A DNA stretch of 64,000 nucleotides, from NCBI GenBank assembly GCA_013141065.1, contig JABFRR010000008.1, positions 124,001-188,000 of the forward strand. Reading direction: 5' to 3'. This document shows, piece after piece, positions 53,168 to 64,000 of this stretch. This DNA is from Bacteriovoracaceae bacterium (GTDB lineage Bacteria; Bdellovibrionota; Bacteriovoracia; Bacteriovoracales; Bacteriovoracaceae). The translations under genes and the position numbers were made by a program. The notes under the pieces were generated by a model. That model saw only the letters and a program-made list of their open reading frames with translations. It searched no databases and had not been told where the DNA came from. The first letter of the stretch is position 1. Every line of letters starts with the position of its first letter.

Positions 53168-55087
53168 TTAAACTTCTTTATAGTCAGCGTCTACAACATC
53201 ATCATCATTCTTCTTTGATGATCCTGTATCTGAGTTAGCTCCGGCAGTGCCCTCTTGTCCTGCTTCCGCTCCTGGTGCCCCACCAGCCTGATACATTTCT
53301 GTTGCTACTTTATGTGAAACATTTTGCAATCTTTCTAGTGCAGCTTTTAATTCATCAACTGACTCACTTGTAAGTTTTGTTTTCGCTTCAACAACCGCAC
53401 TTTCAAGTTCTGACTTAGATTGTGCAGAGATCTTCCCTTCACCATCTTTAATCATTTTTTCAGTTGAGAAAATCATTCCATCTAGACTGTTTCTAGTATC
53501 AACAACACTACGTCTTTCAAGGTCAGCTGTTCTGTTGGCTTCAGCATCTTTAACCATTCTTTGAATTTCTTCATCAGTTAATCCTGAACCACCAGTAATT
53601 CTAATTTCTTGAGACTTACCAGTTGCTTTATCAGAAGCAGATACGTGAACGATACCGTTAGCATCAATATCAAAAGTGACTTCTACCTGAGGAACACCAC
53701 GCGGTGCTGGTGCAATTCCAGTTAAGTCAAATTTACCTAAGGTTTTATTAACGTTAGCAAATTCTCTTTCCCCTTGAAGTACGTGAATCGAAACTGCAGG
53801 TTGATTGTCTTGAGCTGTTGAGAAAACCTGAGATTTCTTCGTAGGGATAGTTGTATTTTTTTCAATAATTTTTGTAAATACTCCACCAAGAGTTTCAATC
53901 CCAAGTGATAAAGGAGTAACATCAAGAAGAAGAACGTCTTTAACATCTCCTGCAAGAACTCCACCCTGGATTGCCGCACCAGCAGCTACTACCTCATCTG
54001 GGTTAACACCTTTTGAAGGCTCTTTTCCAAAAATTTCTTTAACTTTCGCTTGAACAAGTGGAATTCTGATCGATCCACCAACCAAAACGACTTCATGAAT
54101 TTCACTAAGTGATAATCCAGAATCTTTAATACATGTTTTACATGGAACGACTAATTGTTCAACTAAATCACCGATCAACTGTTCAAATTTCGCTCTAGTG
54201 ATCATTACATTTAAATGCTTTGGCCCAGTCGCGTCTGCAGTGATGAACGGAAGATTAACATCAGTTTGGTTAACATTGGAAAGTTCATGTTTTGCTTTTT
54301 CAGCTGCTTCTTTTAATCTTTGAAGCGCCATCGTGTCATTGCGTAAATCAACACCATTTTCTTTCTTAAATTCTTCAGCTAAAAAGTTAATGATTCTGTA
54401 GTCAAAATCTTCTCCACCTAAGAAAGTATCACCGTTTGTTGCCTTAACCTCAAAAACACCATCTGAAGTGATTTCAAGAATTGAGATATCAAATGTACCA
54501 CCACCTAAGTCAAAGACTGCAATGTTTTGATCTTTTTTAGAATCAAGACCGTAAGCAAGTGCCGCCGCAGTTGGCTCGTTGATAATACGCTTTACATCAA
54601 GACCTGCAATTCGACCTGCATCTTTCGTTGCTTGTCTTTGAGCATCGTTAAAATAAGCTGGAACAGTAATAACTGCTTCAGTAACCGGTTGACCTAAATA
54701 ATCTTCTGCAGCTTTTTTTAATTTTTCTAAAACTTTTGCTGAAACTTCTTGAGGTGACATTTCTTTACCGTCAACTTTTACCCAAGCGTCACCATTTTTA
54801 TTGGCTACAATTTCAAAAGGTGCGACTGCTTTAAATTTTTGTACTTCTGGAGCGTCTGCTTTTCTTCCAATTAATCTCTTGATACCAAAAAGTGTTTTCT
54901 TTGGATTAGTGACTGATTGTCTTTTCGCAACCTGACCCACTAAAACTTCACCATTATTGGCAAAACCAATAATCGAAGGAGTTGTACTATGTCCTTCTGC
55001 GTTTGCAATAATTTTATATGTACCATTTTCTAAAACTGCTACACATGAATTTGTTGTCCCTAAGTCAATACCAATAATCTTACCCAT
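53168..55087 (-). CDS. dnaK: Chaperone DnaK (Hsp70)
   Basis: The 639-aa protein is a canonical Dna[42 protein letters not shown] in the ATPase domain, the linker [17 protein letters not shown] and a substrate domain with a C-terminal acidic tail ([12 protein letters not shown]). Usual length. It follows grpE by 30 bp and precedes dnaJ. Confidence 0.99.
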   Translation of the reverse strand: MGKIIGIDLGTTNSCVAVLENGTYKIIANAEGHSTTPSIIGFANNGEVLVGQVAKRQSVTNPKKTLFGIKRLIGRKADAPEVQKFKAVAPFEIVANKNGDAWVKVDGKEMSPQEVSAKVLEKLKKAAEDYLGQPVTEAVITVPAYFNDAQRQATKDAGRIAGLDVKRIINEPTAAALAYGLDSKKDQNIAVFDLGGGTFDISILEITSDGVFEVKATNGDTFLGGEDFDYRIINFLAEEFKKENGVDLRNDTMALQRLKEAAEKAKHELSNVNQTDVNLPFITADATGPKHLNVMITRAKFEQLIGDLVEQLVVPCKTCIKDSGLSLSEIHEVVLVGGSIRIPLVQAKVKEIFGKEPSKGVNPDEVVAAGAAIQGGVLAGDVKDVLLLDVTPLSLGIETLGGVFTKIIEKNTTIPTKKSQVFSTAQDNQPAVSIHVLQGEREFANVNKTLGKFDLTGIAPAPRGVPQVEVTFDIDANGIVHVSASDKATGKSQEIRITGGSGLTDEEIQRMVKDAEANRTADLERRSVVDTRNSLDGMIFSTEKMIKDGEGKISAQSKSELESAVVEAKTKLTSESVDELKAALERLQNVSHKVATEMYQAGGAPGAEAGQEGTAGANSDTGSSKKNDDDVVDADYKEV

Positions 55088-55117
55088 ATATTTCTCCTGT
55101 TTATTTAAACCTAAAAC

Positions 55118-55651
55118 TTAATTATTATTTGCTACAACTACCTTCGATGCTCTAAGTAACCTTCCATTAAGCGTGTATCCTCTTTGATACTCTGTAATGA
55201 TCTCCTGGTTTTCTTTTCCCACTGCTGGAGCTTGGGCCACTGCCTCGTGAAAATTTGGATCAAAAATTTTTCCAACAGATTCTACGGGTGTTAGTCCATT
55301 ATGTTTCAGCACATCGAGAAATTGATTTCTAATCATGTCGATACCTTTTACGATATTTTGAACTTTGTCATCATTGTCAGACTTAATTGCATTTACAGTT
55401 AAGTCAAAGTTATCTACTACTGTTAAAAGATTAGAAAGCACCTTCTCATTGCCGTATTTAAGTAAATTTTCTTTTTCTCTTTCAAATCTTTTTCTCGCAT
55501 TATCAAATTCAGCTGCTAAGTAGTAATACTTAGCCTTGAAATCTTCTTCATGTGCCTTTGCAGTTAATACTTCAACATTTTCTTTTATCGCTTCATCGCC
55601 ATCTGCATTGATGATGTCTTCATTGCTAAAATCATTCGTATTGTCAGTCAT
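55118..55651 (-). CDS. grpE: Nucleotide exchange factor GrpE
   Basis: From ATG 55651 (AAAGGAA site upstream) the protein has 177 aa: acidic N-terminus, long coiled-coil helix (YYYLAAEFDNARKRFEREKENLLKYGNEKV) and the C-terminal beta domain ending NGRLLRASKVVV. GrpE releases ADP from DnaK. The longer frame to 55717 has no ribosome binding site. No CIRCE element or hrcA gene is seen upstream. Confidence 0.96.
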   Translation of the reverse strand: MTDNTNDFSNEDIINADGDEAIKENVEVLTAKAHEEDFKAKYYYLAAEFDNARKRFEREKENLLKYGNEKVLSNLLTVVDNFDLTVNAIKSDNDDKVQNIVKGIDMIRNQFLDVLKHNGLTPVESVGKIFDPNFHEAVAQAPAVGKENQEIITEYQRGYTLNGRLLRASKVVVANNN

Positions 55652-55808
55652 CGCGCTATTCCTTTCTTTATCATTAATCTTACGAACTAAAGGTGGGAAG
55701 AATAGCTTCAGTGTCAATGTTATAGGAGAAATAATCTTTTATTTTACTTTCCAAGTTACGCAATTTCAACAACTTGGCAAGCAGGGCAAGAGTATAAGGC
55801 GCCTTGCG

Positions 55809-56849
55809 CTATGAAATTTCCTGAGCGTATTTTAAGACATGATCTATGAGTAATTTAGCAGCGTCATTTGGATTTTTTCCCAGGTGAAGTTTCATTTTTT
55901 GAGCTCTCAAGGCGAGTGCCCCAAATCCAAAAGCTCTGAGAAAGAATATTTTTGTTTTTATCATAAAATCCACAGGCCCATTTTCCCAAAAATACTCAAT
56001 AACCATTGGCAAACCAAAACCAATCACTCCGTGTTTCATGAGTCCGATATAAGTTGAGAGAATATTCGTTTTTTTGAGCTGCGAGATTTCCGAATTAAAC
56101 CTGAAAGATTCAACAAGTATGATCTTCCTAAAAACTTTTCCTGGCTCCTCCACTCTTCCTGGAATTCCCTCGACACACAGAAGCTGTTTAACACCATAAA
56201 ATCCTCTATCCATTGTATAGAGATTTTCTTCAGGATTGTGAATATCTAAACTCTCTGGAAATTGACTCAAGCCGATTTTAATAGGAAAAGGAAGAATCTC
56301 TCCTTTAAAATTAATCAGTGGAATGTCATCAGAGATCATTTTAAAACGACTGTCTTTTAAAAACTCCATCAATAACGTACTTTTCCCCCCTTTCATAGGC
56401 ATCATACAGACAATGGCAATGTCATTAAAAGAAACACTGAAAGCATGCAGCTTGTGAAGACCTGCTAAGTCCATTTTTTTTCCCACTCGGGACAACGTAA
56501 GAAGATAGCTCACCTCATGCATTCTTTGAGTATTTTCTGAATAGAGCCTAGCGTGATTCATTTTTTTATCTAAAATGACAAGGAGTTCACTGTAGTAATC
56601 ACAATAGCGGAACTTCCCTACATCATAGCAAATAGAATTTAAAGTCTGCATTGATGCACTAGTTTTGGGGACTTGGTTCCATGGAGGTACTTGATTACAA
56701 ATTTCTAAAGTAAACTGATTTTTTGATGTCGATTCAGTATTCGACTTAAATGCAGAAAAATCTTTAGCCAACAAACTAATTACCTCAAGATCTTGAGGTG
56801 AACTGATACAGACTGAATGATTATAAAAATTTAAATTAAGTATTTTCAA
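55809..56849 (-). CDS. HPr kinase-like (HprK-related) P-loop protein
   Basis: The 346-aa protein has a P-loop MPMKGGKSTLLMEF (about residues 151-164) and a downstream ISDDIPLI, the pattern of HprK-type or PEP-carboxykinase-like small-molecule/serine kinases (Walker A and the DD motif). The C-terminal ~120 residues are basic and partly hydrophobic. No HPr or peptide-modification genes are adjacent, so it is not the ordinary PTS HprK; the nearest gene is a divergent glycosyltransferase. Confidence 0.7.
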   Translation of the reverse strand: MKILNLNFYNHSVCISSPQDLEVISLLAKDFSAFKSNTESTSKNQFTLEICNQVPPWNQVPKTSASMQTLNSICYDVGKFRYCDYYSELLVILDKKMNHARLYSENTQRMHEVSYLLTLSRVGKKMDLAGLHKLHAFSVSFNDIAIVCMMPMKGGKSTLLMEFLKDSRFKMISDDIPLINFKGEILPFPIKIGLSQFPESLDIHNPEENLYTMDRGFYGVKQLLCVEGIPGRVEEPGKVFRKIILVESFRFNSEISQLKKTNILSTYIGLMKHGVIGFGLPMVIEYFWENGPVDFMIKTKIFFLRAFGFGALALRAQKMKLHLGKNPNDAAKLLIDHVLKYAQEIS

Positions 56850-56941
56850 GTAAATTCTCCTCGTCCAGTTTAGTCTAAGCTTTAAGACTAAATCAATATT
56901 TTACCAATGACTTTAAGTTCATAATCTCGTAACCTAATTTT

Positions 56942-57955
56942 ATGAAATTCAGTATCATAATCGTGACCTACAATCGACCGAAAGAGCTTTTAAGCTGCTT
57001 AGAATCTATTCGAGCCCAAAGAATTGAAATCCCCTATGAAGTTCTCGTCATTTTCAATGGAGATCGTAGTTATCTTGAAAAATTCTCACGCGTTTTTTCT
57101 AAATTCAAAATGCAATTTATTCATAAAACGACACCTTCAAACGCCAGAAACCATGGTCTGCTTAAAGCCCAGGGAGAATACATTTTTTTCTTAGATGATG
57201 ACTGCACTTTGCCAGCTGATTATTTTTCACACATTGACTTTAATACAAACTGGGATGTTTTAGGTGGCCCAGATCAAACTCCTAAGAAATCAACTCCTTT
57301 TCAGGTCATTACTGGACGAGCGCTTTCTTCTTCATTATGTATGGGACCGACTAAAAAAAGACACACTTCAGGAAAATATTATTCTAAAAATGCAGATGAA
57401 CGAATGCTGATTCTTTGTAATCTCTGGTTTAAAGCTTCATTATTTAAAAATGAAGGATTTAAATTTAATGCTGATCTTTTTAGAAATGAAGAAAATTTTT
57501 TGTTAAAAGAATTAAAGCAAGCAAATAAAATCATCCATTATTCTCCAAAACTTATAGTTTATCACCAACGTAAAAATGATCTCGAAAAGTTAGGACTTTC
57601 AATTATTAAAAGTGGCGAATGCCGAGTTCAAAATTTTTCATTAATACCCAACTCTCGGGAACTTCTATACTTCCTCCCCTTGTTTTGGCTAATTGGATTT
57701 TTTTATGCACTCTTTAATCCAGAAAGTCTTATTGTTTACTTCTATGCGGCTTATTCTGTACTAGTCGCTTTTCAATATTTATTTTTATATAAGTCATCAC
57801 ACTTTCTTTATATTTTTCTTTATATTTTTCTTCATTATTTTACACTTACGACTTATTCCATTGGACTTATAAAAGGATTATGGAAATTCTCTCCTCAAAT
57901 CTATGCTAAATCGAGAGCAAACAAATCATTCATTAGTGAGTCTAAAAGCAAGTAG
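56942..57955 (+). CDS. Family 2 glycosyltransferase with membrane segments
   Basis: The 337-aa protein has a GT-A domain: KFSIIIVTYNRPKELLSCLESI at the start, the DxD-type metal motif in YIFFLDDDCTLP, and RNEENFLLKEL. Two or three C-terminal membrane helices follow (LLYFLPLFWLIGFFYALF, YFYAAYSVLVAFQYLFLY). It most likely adds sugars to a lipid- or surface-linked glycan. It converges with the HemW-like gene, overlapping it by 55 bases. Confidence 0.88.
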   Translation: MKFSIIIVTYNRPKELLSCLESIRAQRIEIPYEVLVIFNGDRSYLEKFSRVFSKFKMQFIHKTTPSNARNHGLLKAQGEYIFFLDDDCTLPADYFSHIDFNTNWDVLGGPDQTPKKSTPFQVITGRALSSSLCMGPTKKRHTSGKYYSKNADERMLILCNLWFKASLFKNEGFKFNADLFRNEENFLLKELKQANKIIHYSPKLIVYHQRKNDLEKLGLSIIKSGECRVQNFSLIPNSRELLYFLPLFWLIGFFYALFNPESLIVYFYAAYSVLVAFQYLFLYKSSHFLYIFLYIFLHYFTLTTYSIGLIKGLWKFSPQIYAKSRANKSFISESKSK

Positions 57956-59016
57956 CCCTGTGTGTTTAAGAATATTTTTTCAGCATTACGAGATTGCAAA
58001 TATCCTTTTATTTCCCAAGTCGAAACGAGAGTTAGATAAGCTAATTTATTTTTTATTAAATTGATATCTAGACCTTCTGATGACCTGAGTGACATATAAA
58101 TTTTTTCCAACAAAAAAGCCTCATCACTCAGTTCTTCTAAATCATACTGTGCCTCTTTTGTCTTCCATTTGTATCTCAATTTTTTATCTGAAAAAAATCC
58201 AGTAGCCGAAGGACCTAGTGCCGCAACCGAAGCTGATTTCCAATAACGAAGATTGTGTTTTGACTCAAGACCAACTTTTGCAAAATTAGAAACTTCATAA
58301 TGATTAAATCCATTTAATTTTAAAAATTTGGCCACATCCAAATATTCAGTTTCTATCCATTCTTCAGTGGGTAGATTTTTATAATGGGGGTAGTTATCCT
58401 TTACAGTTAGTATATAAACGCTGAAATGGGAGGGATTATACTTAAGTGCATCAGCCAGTTCAGCAACAACATCGCGCTTATTTTCCTCTGAAAAAGGTAA
58501 ACCAAGCATAAAATCCATTGAATAATTGACCTTTTTACTTTTGAAATATTCGAGCGTATCTAACACATCATTTATGTTATGTATCCGATCAAGATGCTTT
58601 ATTGACTCAGCTTGTAGTGACTGTATTCCTAATGAAAAACGGTTAACGCCAATACTTTCCCAACTTTCTATCGATTCTTTTGTCCAGCTTGCTGGGTTAA
58701 CTTCTAAAGTAAATTCACATTCAGAATCTAATTTTATCCGATGGGAGTCGAGTAGGTTTTTTAAATAATGACTTCCAGCTTCACCCCAAAGTGACGGAGT
58801 CCCTCCGCCAATATAAAGCGTTTTGAGTTTCCCCCAGGATAAATCATTCTCGGCCATTAATTTGTTATGTAAAGCGAAGGCATTATCCATGTAGGTATGA
58901 AAATCATTAATTTCAAGATCTGAATTGACAGGAACCTTTTTAAAAAAATCACAATAGTTACACAAATGTTTGCAGAACGGAAAATGCAGATAAAGAGATT
59001 CAACTTTGTTATTCAT
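57901..59016 (-). CDS. hemW: HemW-like radical SAM protein (coproporphyrinogen III oxidase-like)
   Basis: The 371-aa protein starts with YLHFPFCKHLCNYCDFF, the HemN/HemW CxxxCxxC motif, and contains LYIGGGTPSLW, EVNPASW, RFSLGIQSL and HYEVSNFA. HemW is a heme chaperone that passes heme to membrane proteins; unlike true HemN it is often encoded by short genes like this one. The fourth cysteine of HemN (CxxxCxxCxC) is absent here (CDF), which fits HemW. Confidence 0.88.
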   Translation of the reverse strand: MNNKVESLYLHFPFCKHLCNYCDFFKKVPVNSDLEINDFHTYMDNAFALHNKLMAENDLSWGKLKTLYIGGGTPSLWGEAGSHYLKNLLDSHRIKLDSECEFTLEVNPASWTKESIESWESIGVNRFSLGIQSLQAESIKHLDRIHNINDVLDTLEYFKSKKVNYSMDFMLGLPFSEENKRDVVAELADALKYNPSHFSVYILTVKDNYPHYKNLPTEEWIETEYLDVAKFLKLNGFNHYEVSNFAKVGLESKHNLRYWKSASVAALGPSATGFFSDKKLRYKWKTKEAQYDLEELSDEAFLLEKIYMSLRSSEGLDINLIKNKLAYLTLVSTWEIKGYLQSRNAEKIFLNTQGYLLLDSLMNDLFALDLA

Positions 59017-59119
59017 TTACTTTAACTTCCAGATTATCGAGAAATTCTATTAGGTAGTGTTGAGGTTTAAGGATTATAATATACATTATTCATTACAATT
59101 AAAGGCTCAAGGAATAAAT

Positions 59120-61696
59120 ATGCAATACGAAATGACAACATTAAAAAACGGGCTAAAAACCCTGTTTGTTAACTCTCCTGGATCAACCTCTGCAACTGTT
59201 CAAATTTGGTTTCGTGCTGGTAGTGCTTTAGAAAAAAATGATCATGAAGGCATTGCTCATTTTTTAGAGCACATGTTTTTTAAAGGAACCCAAACACGCC
59301 CCGGAGCAATGATTGCTCACGACGTTGAGAGTTTTGGTGGTGAGATTAATGCTTTTACTTCTTTTGATTATACTTGTTACTACATCAATACTCCCAATAC
59401 AAAACTTCCAGATACTATCAATATCCTAATGGATATGGTTTCCAATCCACTTTTCAAAGAAGAAGATCTTATTCCGGAAAGAGGAGTCGTCTTTGAAGAA
59501 TTCAGAAGATCTATTGATAGTCCAAGTCAATTTGCCTTTGCAAAACTTCAAGCAACCTCATTTGATGGAAGTTATGCCCATCAAATCCTAGGAAGAGAAG
59601 AGACAATAAAGAATTTCTCTCGTGAGCAACTTCATTCTTTTAGAAATAATTTTTATAATTTATCGAACTCACTTCTCATTGTTGCAGGTGATGTCTCAGA
59701 AAAAGCTAATTTAGAAAAAATCATTGAACAGTATCAGTTGCCAAAAGGTCCTGAGAGCTTATTTCCTAATTTCGAATTAAAAAAACAACCAACTTTAGAA
59801 ATTCATCAAAAAGAAGTAGGAATGGCCACCATGACAATGGTTGTTCAAGCACCTCAATATCTTGATAAGGAAGCAGCAAGTGAAGATCTTGCAATTAATT
59901 GTTTAGGATTTGGTGAAACTTCAAGACTCTACAATGCCTTAGTCTTAGATAAAGCCTTGGCCAATGTCGCTTCGGCTTCAACTATGTTTATGGCAAAAGG
60001 GGGGGCTCACTTTATTAGATTTGTTTTCCCTCATAAAAATATGAGTGAAATTTTAAAGAAATTTCAAGAGGCAATTGAGCTAGTTATAAGTAAGGGACTT
60101 GCTGTTGATGAAGTTCAAAAAATTAAGAATCAATATGTCTCTTCAAAAATTTACGAAAGAGAATCTATTGAATCTTATTCATTTTCACTCGGGCACAGTT
60201 ATGCTCAAAGTGGAGATATTAGATGTGAAGAAGAATTTATTGAAAGAATTAAAAACACTACTCCTAAAGCAGTTAATCATTCATTTAAGAAAATTTTTTC
60301 AAAAAATATACACATTAGTCTTCAGTTACCAAAAGAAGCCAGTCTCGTAAAAAGCAAAAAAGAGGTTATGGCCTTTCAGCAAAAGATGAAAATTCTTCAA
60401 GGGAACTTAACAAAAAATTCAAAAATTAAATTCAAAGTTGAAAACTCTAAGCATGATCAACAAGTAAAATTGATCAAGGTTAAGCCAGGGGTGACATTAA
60501 TTTATCGTCAAAACCTAATGACTCCAACTTTTGTTTTACAGGCTTATTTAAGAGGTGGATTGACAGAAGAAACGCCAAAAAATAATGGTGCCTATCAACT
60601 TTTAAGTTCAATGCTTACCAGAGGTCATAATAAAATTAGTTATGAGAAAATAAAAAAAGAACTCGAAGAAAAATCTGCAAGTTTGTCAGGATTTTCAGGA
60701 AAAAATTCTTATGGTGTTTTCATGCATGGACTCTCTGAAAATTTTCAAGAGCTACTTCCTCACTTAACTGGTGCCTTAACAGCTCCTGACATGCCAATCA
60801 AGCATCTTAACCAAGAAAAACAATTTTCTTTGAGGGCGCTTGTTAACCAAAAAGAAGATCCTGTTAAGCAGTGTTTTAGAGAAGCACAGAGACAATTTTT
60901 TGGAACTCATCCCTATTCTTATAATCCAATAGGTACTGAAAAAACTATAAAGTCCATTTCGCAAAAAAATCTACTTGATATACACAAGAAAAATTTAAAA
61001 ACTCAAGAGTTTTTGATCACTTACTGTGGAGACCTAGATCTAGAAGATGTAGTAGAAAACTTGCAACCACTTTTTACTAAACTTCCTGGCAGAAAATCAC
61101 AAAAATTAAAATTTAAAAAATATAAGCCAACTGTAGGAATTGAAAAATTTATTAAATTTAATCGAGAACAAACTCAAATTTTCTACGGTATTCCTTGTGG
61201 AAAAATGGGCTCACCTGATAATTTATACTTAAAAATGTTGAGTTCTCACCTTTCAGGTCAATCGTCAGAATTATTTGTTGAAGTACGTGACCGTCAGGGA
61301 CTTTGCTATTCTGCTCAGCCTGTTCACTTTGCAGCGATTGAAGGTGGTTACTTTGGAATCTATATGGCCTCTGGCCATGATAAAGTCATTGCCGCTCAAG
61401 CTGCCATCAAAGATTTGCTTGGTAAAATTCGCGAAAACGGTCTTCCTGAAGAGGATTTCAATAGAATTAAAACTATGATTAGAGGACAAAATCTTATAAA
61501 TGTTCAAACAAATGAAGATTTTGCCAGCATTTACTCAATCCCTGTTCTGCAATCACAGGGGTTAGATTTCTATTACAAAAGTAATAAAGAAATAGAAGAT
61601 TTAAAATACTCTGACTTTCAAAAAAATATTAAGAAGGTACTTTCTCAGAAATGGAATTCAATTGTTGTCGGCCGTGAAATAAAAGCTAAAAGTTAA
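59120..61696 (+). CDS. M16-family zinc metalloprotease, two-domain
   Basis: From ATG 59120 (CAAGGAA site) the protein of about 858 aa has two M16 peptidase units. The first carries the active site HxxEH in HFLEHMFFKGT, about 75 residues before the third ligand (ERGVVFEEFRRS). The second lacks it and has the RDRQGLCYSAQP motif of the partner domain. Such pitrilysin-like proteases degrade peptides, in the periplasm or cytoplasm; no signal peptide is obvious. The longer frame from 59057 has no ribosome binding site. Confidence 0.92.
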   Translation: MQYEMTTLKNGLKTLFVNSPGSTSATVQIWFRAGSALEKNDHEGIAHFLEHMFFKGTQTRPGAMIAHDVESFGGEINAFTSFDYTCYYINTPNTKLPDTINILMDMVSNPLFKEEDLIPERGVVFEEFRRSIDSPSQFAFAKLQATSFDGSYAHQILGREETIKNFSREQLHSFRNNFYNLSNSLLIVAGDVSEKANLEKIIEQYQLPKGPESLFPNFELKKQPTLEIHQKEVGMATMTMVVQAPQYLDKEAASEDLAINCLGFGETSRLYNALVLDKALANVASASTMFMAKGGAHFIRFVFPHKNMSEILKKFQEAIELVISKGLAVDEVQKIKNQYVSSKIYERESIESYSFSLGHSYAQSGDIRCEEEFIERIKNTTPKAVNHSFKKIFSKNIHISLQLPKEASLVKSKKEVMAFQQKMKILQGNLTKNSKIKFKVENSKHDQQVKLIKVKPGVTLIYRQNLMTPTFVLQAYLRGGLTEETPKNNGAYQLLSSMLTRGHNKISYEKIKKELEEKSASLSGFSGKNSYGVFMHGLSENFQELLPHLTGALTAPDMPIKHLNQEKQFSLRALVNQKEDPVKQCFREAQRQFFGTHPYSYNPIGTEKTIKSISQKNLLDIHKKNLKTQEFLITYCGDLDLEDVVENLQPLFTKLPGRKSQKLKFKKYKPTVGIEKFIKFNREQTQIFYGIPCGKMGSPDNLYLKMLSSHLSGQSSELFVEVRDRQGLCYSAQPVHFAAIEGGYFGIYMASGHDKVIAAQAAIKDLLGKIRENGLPEEDFNRIKTMIRGQNLINVQTNEDFASIYSIPVLQSQGLDFYYKSNKEIEDLKYSDFQKNIKKVLSQKWNSIVVGREIKAKS

Positions 61697-61710
61697 ATTT
61701 ATAATTCACC

Positions 61711-61748
61711 AATCGATGTCACGAAACTAAAGCAGCGTGACATCGATT
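61711..61748. terminator. Hairpin terminator after the M16 protease gene
   Basis: AATCGATGTCACG and CGTGACATCGATT form a 13-bp perfect stem with a 12-nt loop, followed by ATTTTC. It lies 14 bp after the stop codon. Confidence 0.75.
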
Positions 61749-61865
61749 ATTTTCAAAAATCCTTCATTTTCATTACCATTGTCAGCATATATTAAAATTT
61801 ACTTCATTGTTATTTCCTTCTAAAATCCAAGTAATAAATTTCTTATTTCAAAGAAGGACAGTGTC

Positions 61866-64000
61866 ATGGACAACAAAGAAAAAACCAAATCATCTACACT
61901 TGAAGACTGGAAAAAGTTGGCCCAAGCTGAATCAAAAGGCAAAACAGTTGATGATCTCTCCTGGAAGAGTCCTGAAGGAATCACGGTAAAACCACTTTAT
62001 ACCAAAATCGATCTTGAAAATCTCGCCCACACTGATACCATGCCTGGCTTCTCCCCTTTTATTCGTGGCCCAAAGGCAACTATGTACACCGGCCGACCTT
62101 GGACGATAAGACAATATGCAGGATTTTCTACTGCAGAAGAATCTAATGCTTTTTACCGCAAAGCACTTGCCGCTGGTGGACAAGGTGTTTCAGTAGCTTT
62201 CGACTTGGCCACTCATCGAGGATACGACTCCGATCATCCTCGAGTTTCTGGTGATGTTGGAAAAGCAGGTGTAGCCATTGATTCAGTCGAAGATATGAAA
62301 ATACTTTTTGAAGGAATACCTCTAGATAAAATTTCTGTCTCTATGACAATGAATGGAGCTGTTTTACCTATTCTCGCTAGCTATATTGTTGCAGCTGAAG
62401 AACAAGGAGTTAGTCCAGATAAATTATCTGGAACAATTCAAAATGATATTTTAAAAGAATTCATGGTGAGAAATACCTATATCTATCCACCAAAGCCTTC
62501 GATGAAAATCATCGCAGATATTTTTGCTTATACTTCTAAGTGTATGCCTAAATTTAATTCAATAAGCATTTCGGGATATCACATGCAAGAAGCCGGAGCA
62601 GATGCAGTTTTGGAGCTTGCATACACTCTCGCAGATGGAAAAGAATATATTGAAACGGCCCTAGAATCTGGATTAAAAATTGATGAGTTCGCTCCACGGC
62701 TGTCATTTTTCTTTGGTGTTGGAATGAATTTTTATATGGAAATCGCAAAACTCCGTGCCGCGAGACTTCTATGGGATAAAATTGTTTCAAAATATAATCC
62801 AACTGATAAAAATTCAAAAGTTCTTAGAACTCATTGTCAAACATCAGGTTGGTCTCTGACAGAACAAGATCCTTATAATAATATTATCAGAACTACTGTC
62901 GAAGCCATGGCCGCTATTTTTGGAGGCACTCAATCACTTCACACAAATGCTTTTGATGAGGCGATAGCTCTTCCCACTGATTTTTCATCTCGTATCGCTA
63001 GGAACACCCAAATTGTTTTACAAGAAGAAACTCAAATATCTAAAGTTGTCGACCCATGGGGTGGCTCTTACATGATGGAATCTCTTACGCAGCAAATTGC
63101 TGATCAAGCTTGGGAAATTATTTTGGAAGTAGAGAAAGCTGGAGGTATGTCTAAGGCCATTGAAACGGGGACTCCAAAATTAAACATTGAAAAAGCTGCC
63201 GCAGCTAAACAGGCACGTATTGATCGCGGACTCGATGTTATTGTAGGTGTAAATAAGTATCAACTCAAAAAAGAAGACCAGATAGACATATTAGAAATTG
63301 ATAATGAAAAAGTGCGAAAGTCACAACTTATAAGACTCGATAAACTAAGAACTAGCCGTGATGATGAAAAAGTGATGAGTGCTCTTGAAGAATTAAGTGA
63401 TTACGCTCGTACCGGAAAAGGAAATTGTCTCGAGCTAGCGATCAAGGCTGTGAGACTTCGAGCAAGTGTTGGTGAAATTACTTATGCTTTAGAGAAAATA
63501 TGGGGACGCTATAATGCCAGGACTCAAACAGTTTCTGGAGTTTATAGTCAATCATTCGAACATGATGAAGGATGGAAAATGATTCAAGAAAGAATAAAAA
63601 CTTTTATAGATAAAAATGGAAGAAGACCACGAATGCTTGTTGCAAAAATGGGACAAGATGGACATGACAGAGGTGCCAAAGTTATCGCAACTGCGTTTGC
63701 GGACTTGGGATTTGATATTGACCTAGCTCCACTTTTTTCGACACCTAAAGAAGTTGCCAAACAAGCAGTTGAAAATGACGTGCATGTCGTTGGAGTTTCT
63801 TCTCAAGCTGCTGGACACAAAACACTCATCCCTGAATTAATTGCTGAATTAAGGGCCCTAGGCTCTGATGACATTATAGTCGTCTGTGGTGGAGTAATTC
63901 CAAAACAAGACTATGATTTTTTAAATAAGGCAGGAGTAAAAGGAATATTTGGACCAGGAACACCTGTGTCAATTTCTGCTTTGGAAGTTATTAAGGCGAT
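61866..64000 (+). CDS. scpA: Methylmalonyl-CoA mutase large subunit (3' end outside window)
   Basis: The open frame (711 codons visible) starts at ATG 61866 after AAGAAGGA. It has the catalytic barrel with [58 protein letters not shown] and [19 protein letters not shown], and near its end the cobalamin-binding domain ([14 protein letters not shown], DxHxxG). The B12 enzyme isomerises methylmalonyl-CoA to succinyl-CoA in propionate breakdown. Only the final residues of the C-terminus fall outside the window. Confidence 0.96.
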   Translation, partial: MDNKEKTKSSTLEDWKKLAQAESKGKTVDDLSWKSPEGITVKPLYTKIDLENLAHTDTMPGFSPFIRGPKATMYTGRPWTIRQYAGFSTAEESNAFYRKALAAGGQGVSVAFDLATHRGYDSDHPRVSGDVGKAGVAIDSVEDMKILFEGIPLDKISVSMTMNGAVLPILASYIVAAEEQGVSPDKLSGTIQNDILKEFMVRNTYIYPPKPSMKIIADIFAYTSKCMPKFNSISISGYHMQEAGADAVLELAYTLADGKEYIETALESGLKIDEFAPRLSFFFGVGMNFYMEIAKLRAARLLWDKIVSKYNPTDKNSKVLRTHCQTSGWSLTEQDPYNNIIRTTVEAMAAIFGGTQSLHTNAFDEAIALPTDFSSRIARNTQIVLQEETQISKVVDPWGGSYMMESLTQQIADQAWEIILEVEKAGGMSKAIETGTPKLNIEKAAAAKQARIDRGLDVIVGVNKYQLKKEDQIDILEIDNEKVRKSQLIRLDKLRTSRDDEKVMSALEELSDYARTGKGNCLELAIKAVRLRASVGEITYALEKIWGRYNARTQTVSGVYSQSFEHDEGWKMIQERIKTFIDKNGRRPRMLVAKMGQDGHDRGAKVIATAFADLGFDIDLAPLFSTPKEVAKQAVENDVHVVGVSSQAAGHKTLIPELIAELRALGSDDIIVVCGGVIPKQDYDFLNKAGVKGIFGPGTPVSISALEVIKA

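Noticed and set aside
55652-55808. CIRCE element or hrcA control upstream of grpE
   Set aside because: No TTAGCACTC-N9-GAGTGCTAA pattern and no hrcA gene is present.
61271-61507. Antisense frame within the M16 protease
   Set aside because: Shadow of the strongly supported protease frame.

Overview
The window is AT-rich, densely packed chromosomal DNA from a Gram-negative bacterium. I infer a Bacteriovorax/Bdellovibrio-like predator (Bdellovibrionota). The hints are many small lipoproteins, several FHA-domain membrane proteins, a TadC-type secretion protein, GlcNAc salvage genes, an LpoA-like protein and a methylmalonyl-CoA mutase. No rRNA or single marker here proves the taxon.

Layout. 1-5.2 kb: the end of an unknown gene, then an amino-sugar operon (nagK, nagA, SIS-type deaminase) behind a strong promoter, then small secreted or membrane proteins. 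5.28-6.90 kb: an IS4-like element next to the 3' end of smc. 6.9-11.4 kb: smc and a FAH-family hydrolase. 11.7-27.1 kb: an accessory, IS-rich segment. It holds two nearly identical inverted IS1111-type elements, an IS5/IS1182-like element, an IS110-type element and a further IS110/IS1111-type element. Between them lies a sulfur and redox gene set: two persulfide-dioxygenase-type metallo-beta-lactamases (one fused to rhodaneses), TrxC, OsmC, a Crp-type regulator, SCO/PCuAC/TlpA copper proteins, a YeeE/YedE pair and TauE. 27.4-29.6 kb: a candidate lipoprotein toxin with an overlapping putative immunity gene, beside a tRNA-Pro. 29.7-31.8 kb: rdgB, rph and a birA-like gene.

31.8-40.5 kb is a minus-strand signalling cluster: receiver protein, PP2C-like phosphatase, three FHA membrane proteins, DUF192 protein and TadC. 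40.6-47.2 kb is nagZ, two oligopeptide ABC permeases, a lipoprotein, a PilZ protein, mreB and an AMP-nucleosidase-like gene. 47.3-51.9 kb is a tiny basic protein, an LpoA-like lipoprotein, a rearrangement scar (radical-SAM and degT fragments) and an intact radical SAM gene. 52-55.7 kb is grpE-dnaK-dnaJ. 55.8-64 kb is an HprK-like kinase, a glycosyltransferase, a HemW-like enzyme, an M16 protease and the start of methylmalonyl-CoA mutase, cut by the window end.

The most informative result is at base resolution. Removing each IS1111-type copy plus one CT/AG core restores osmC (147 codons) and rhuM (346 codons) exactly in frame. This defines the target as GAAGTCTG. The element's non-coding right end carries segments matching both halves of that target, as expected of a bridge-RNA target loop. 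Other strong points are an ethe1-trxC-osmC-fah operon split by two insertions, a palindrome (ATGTTCTAGAACAT) shared by two sulfur-gene intergenic regions, and the lipoprotein toxin/immunity pair.
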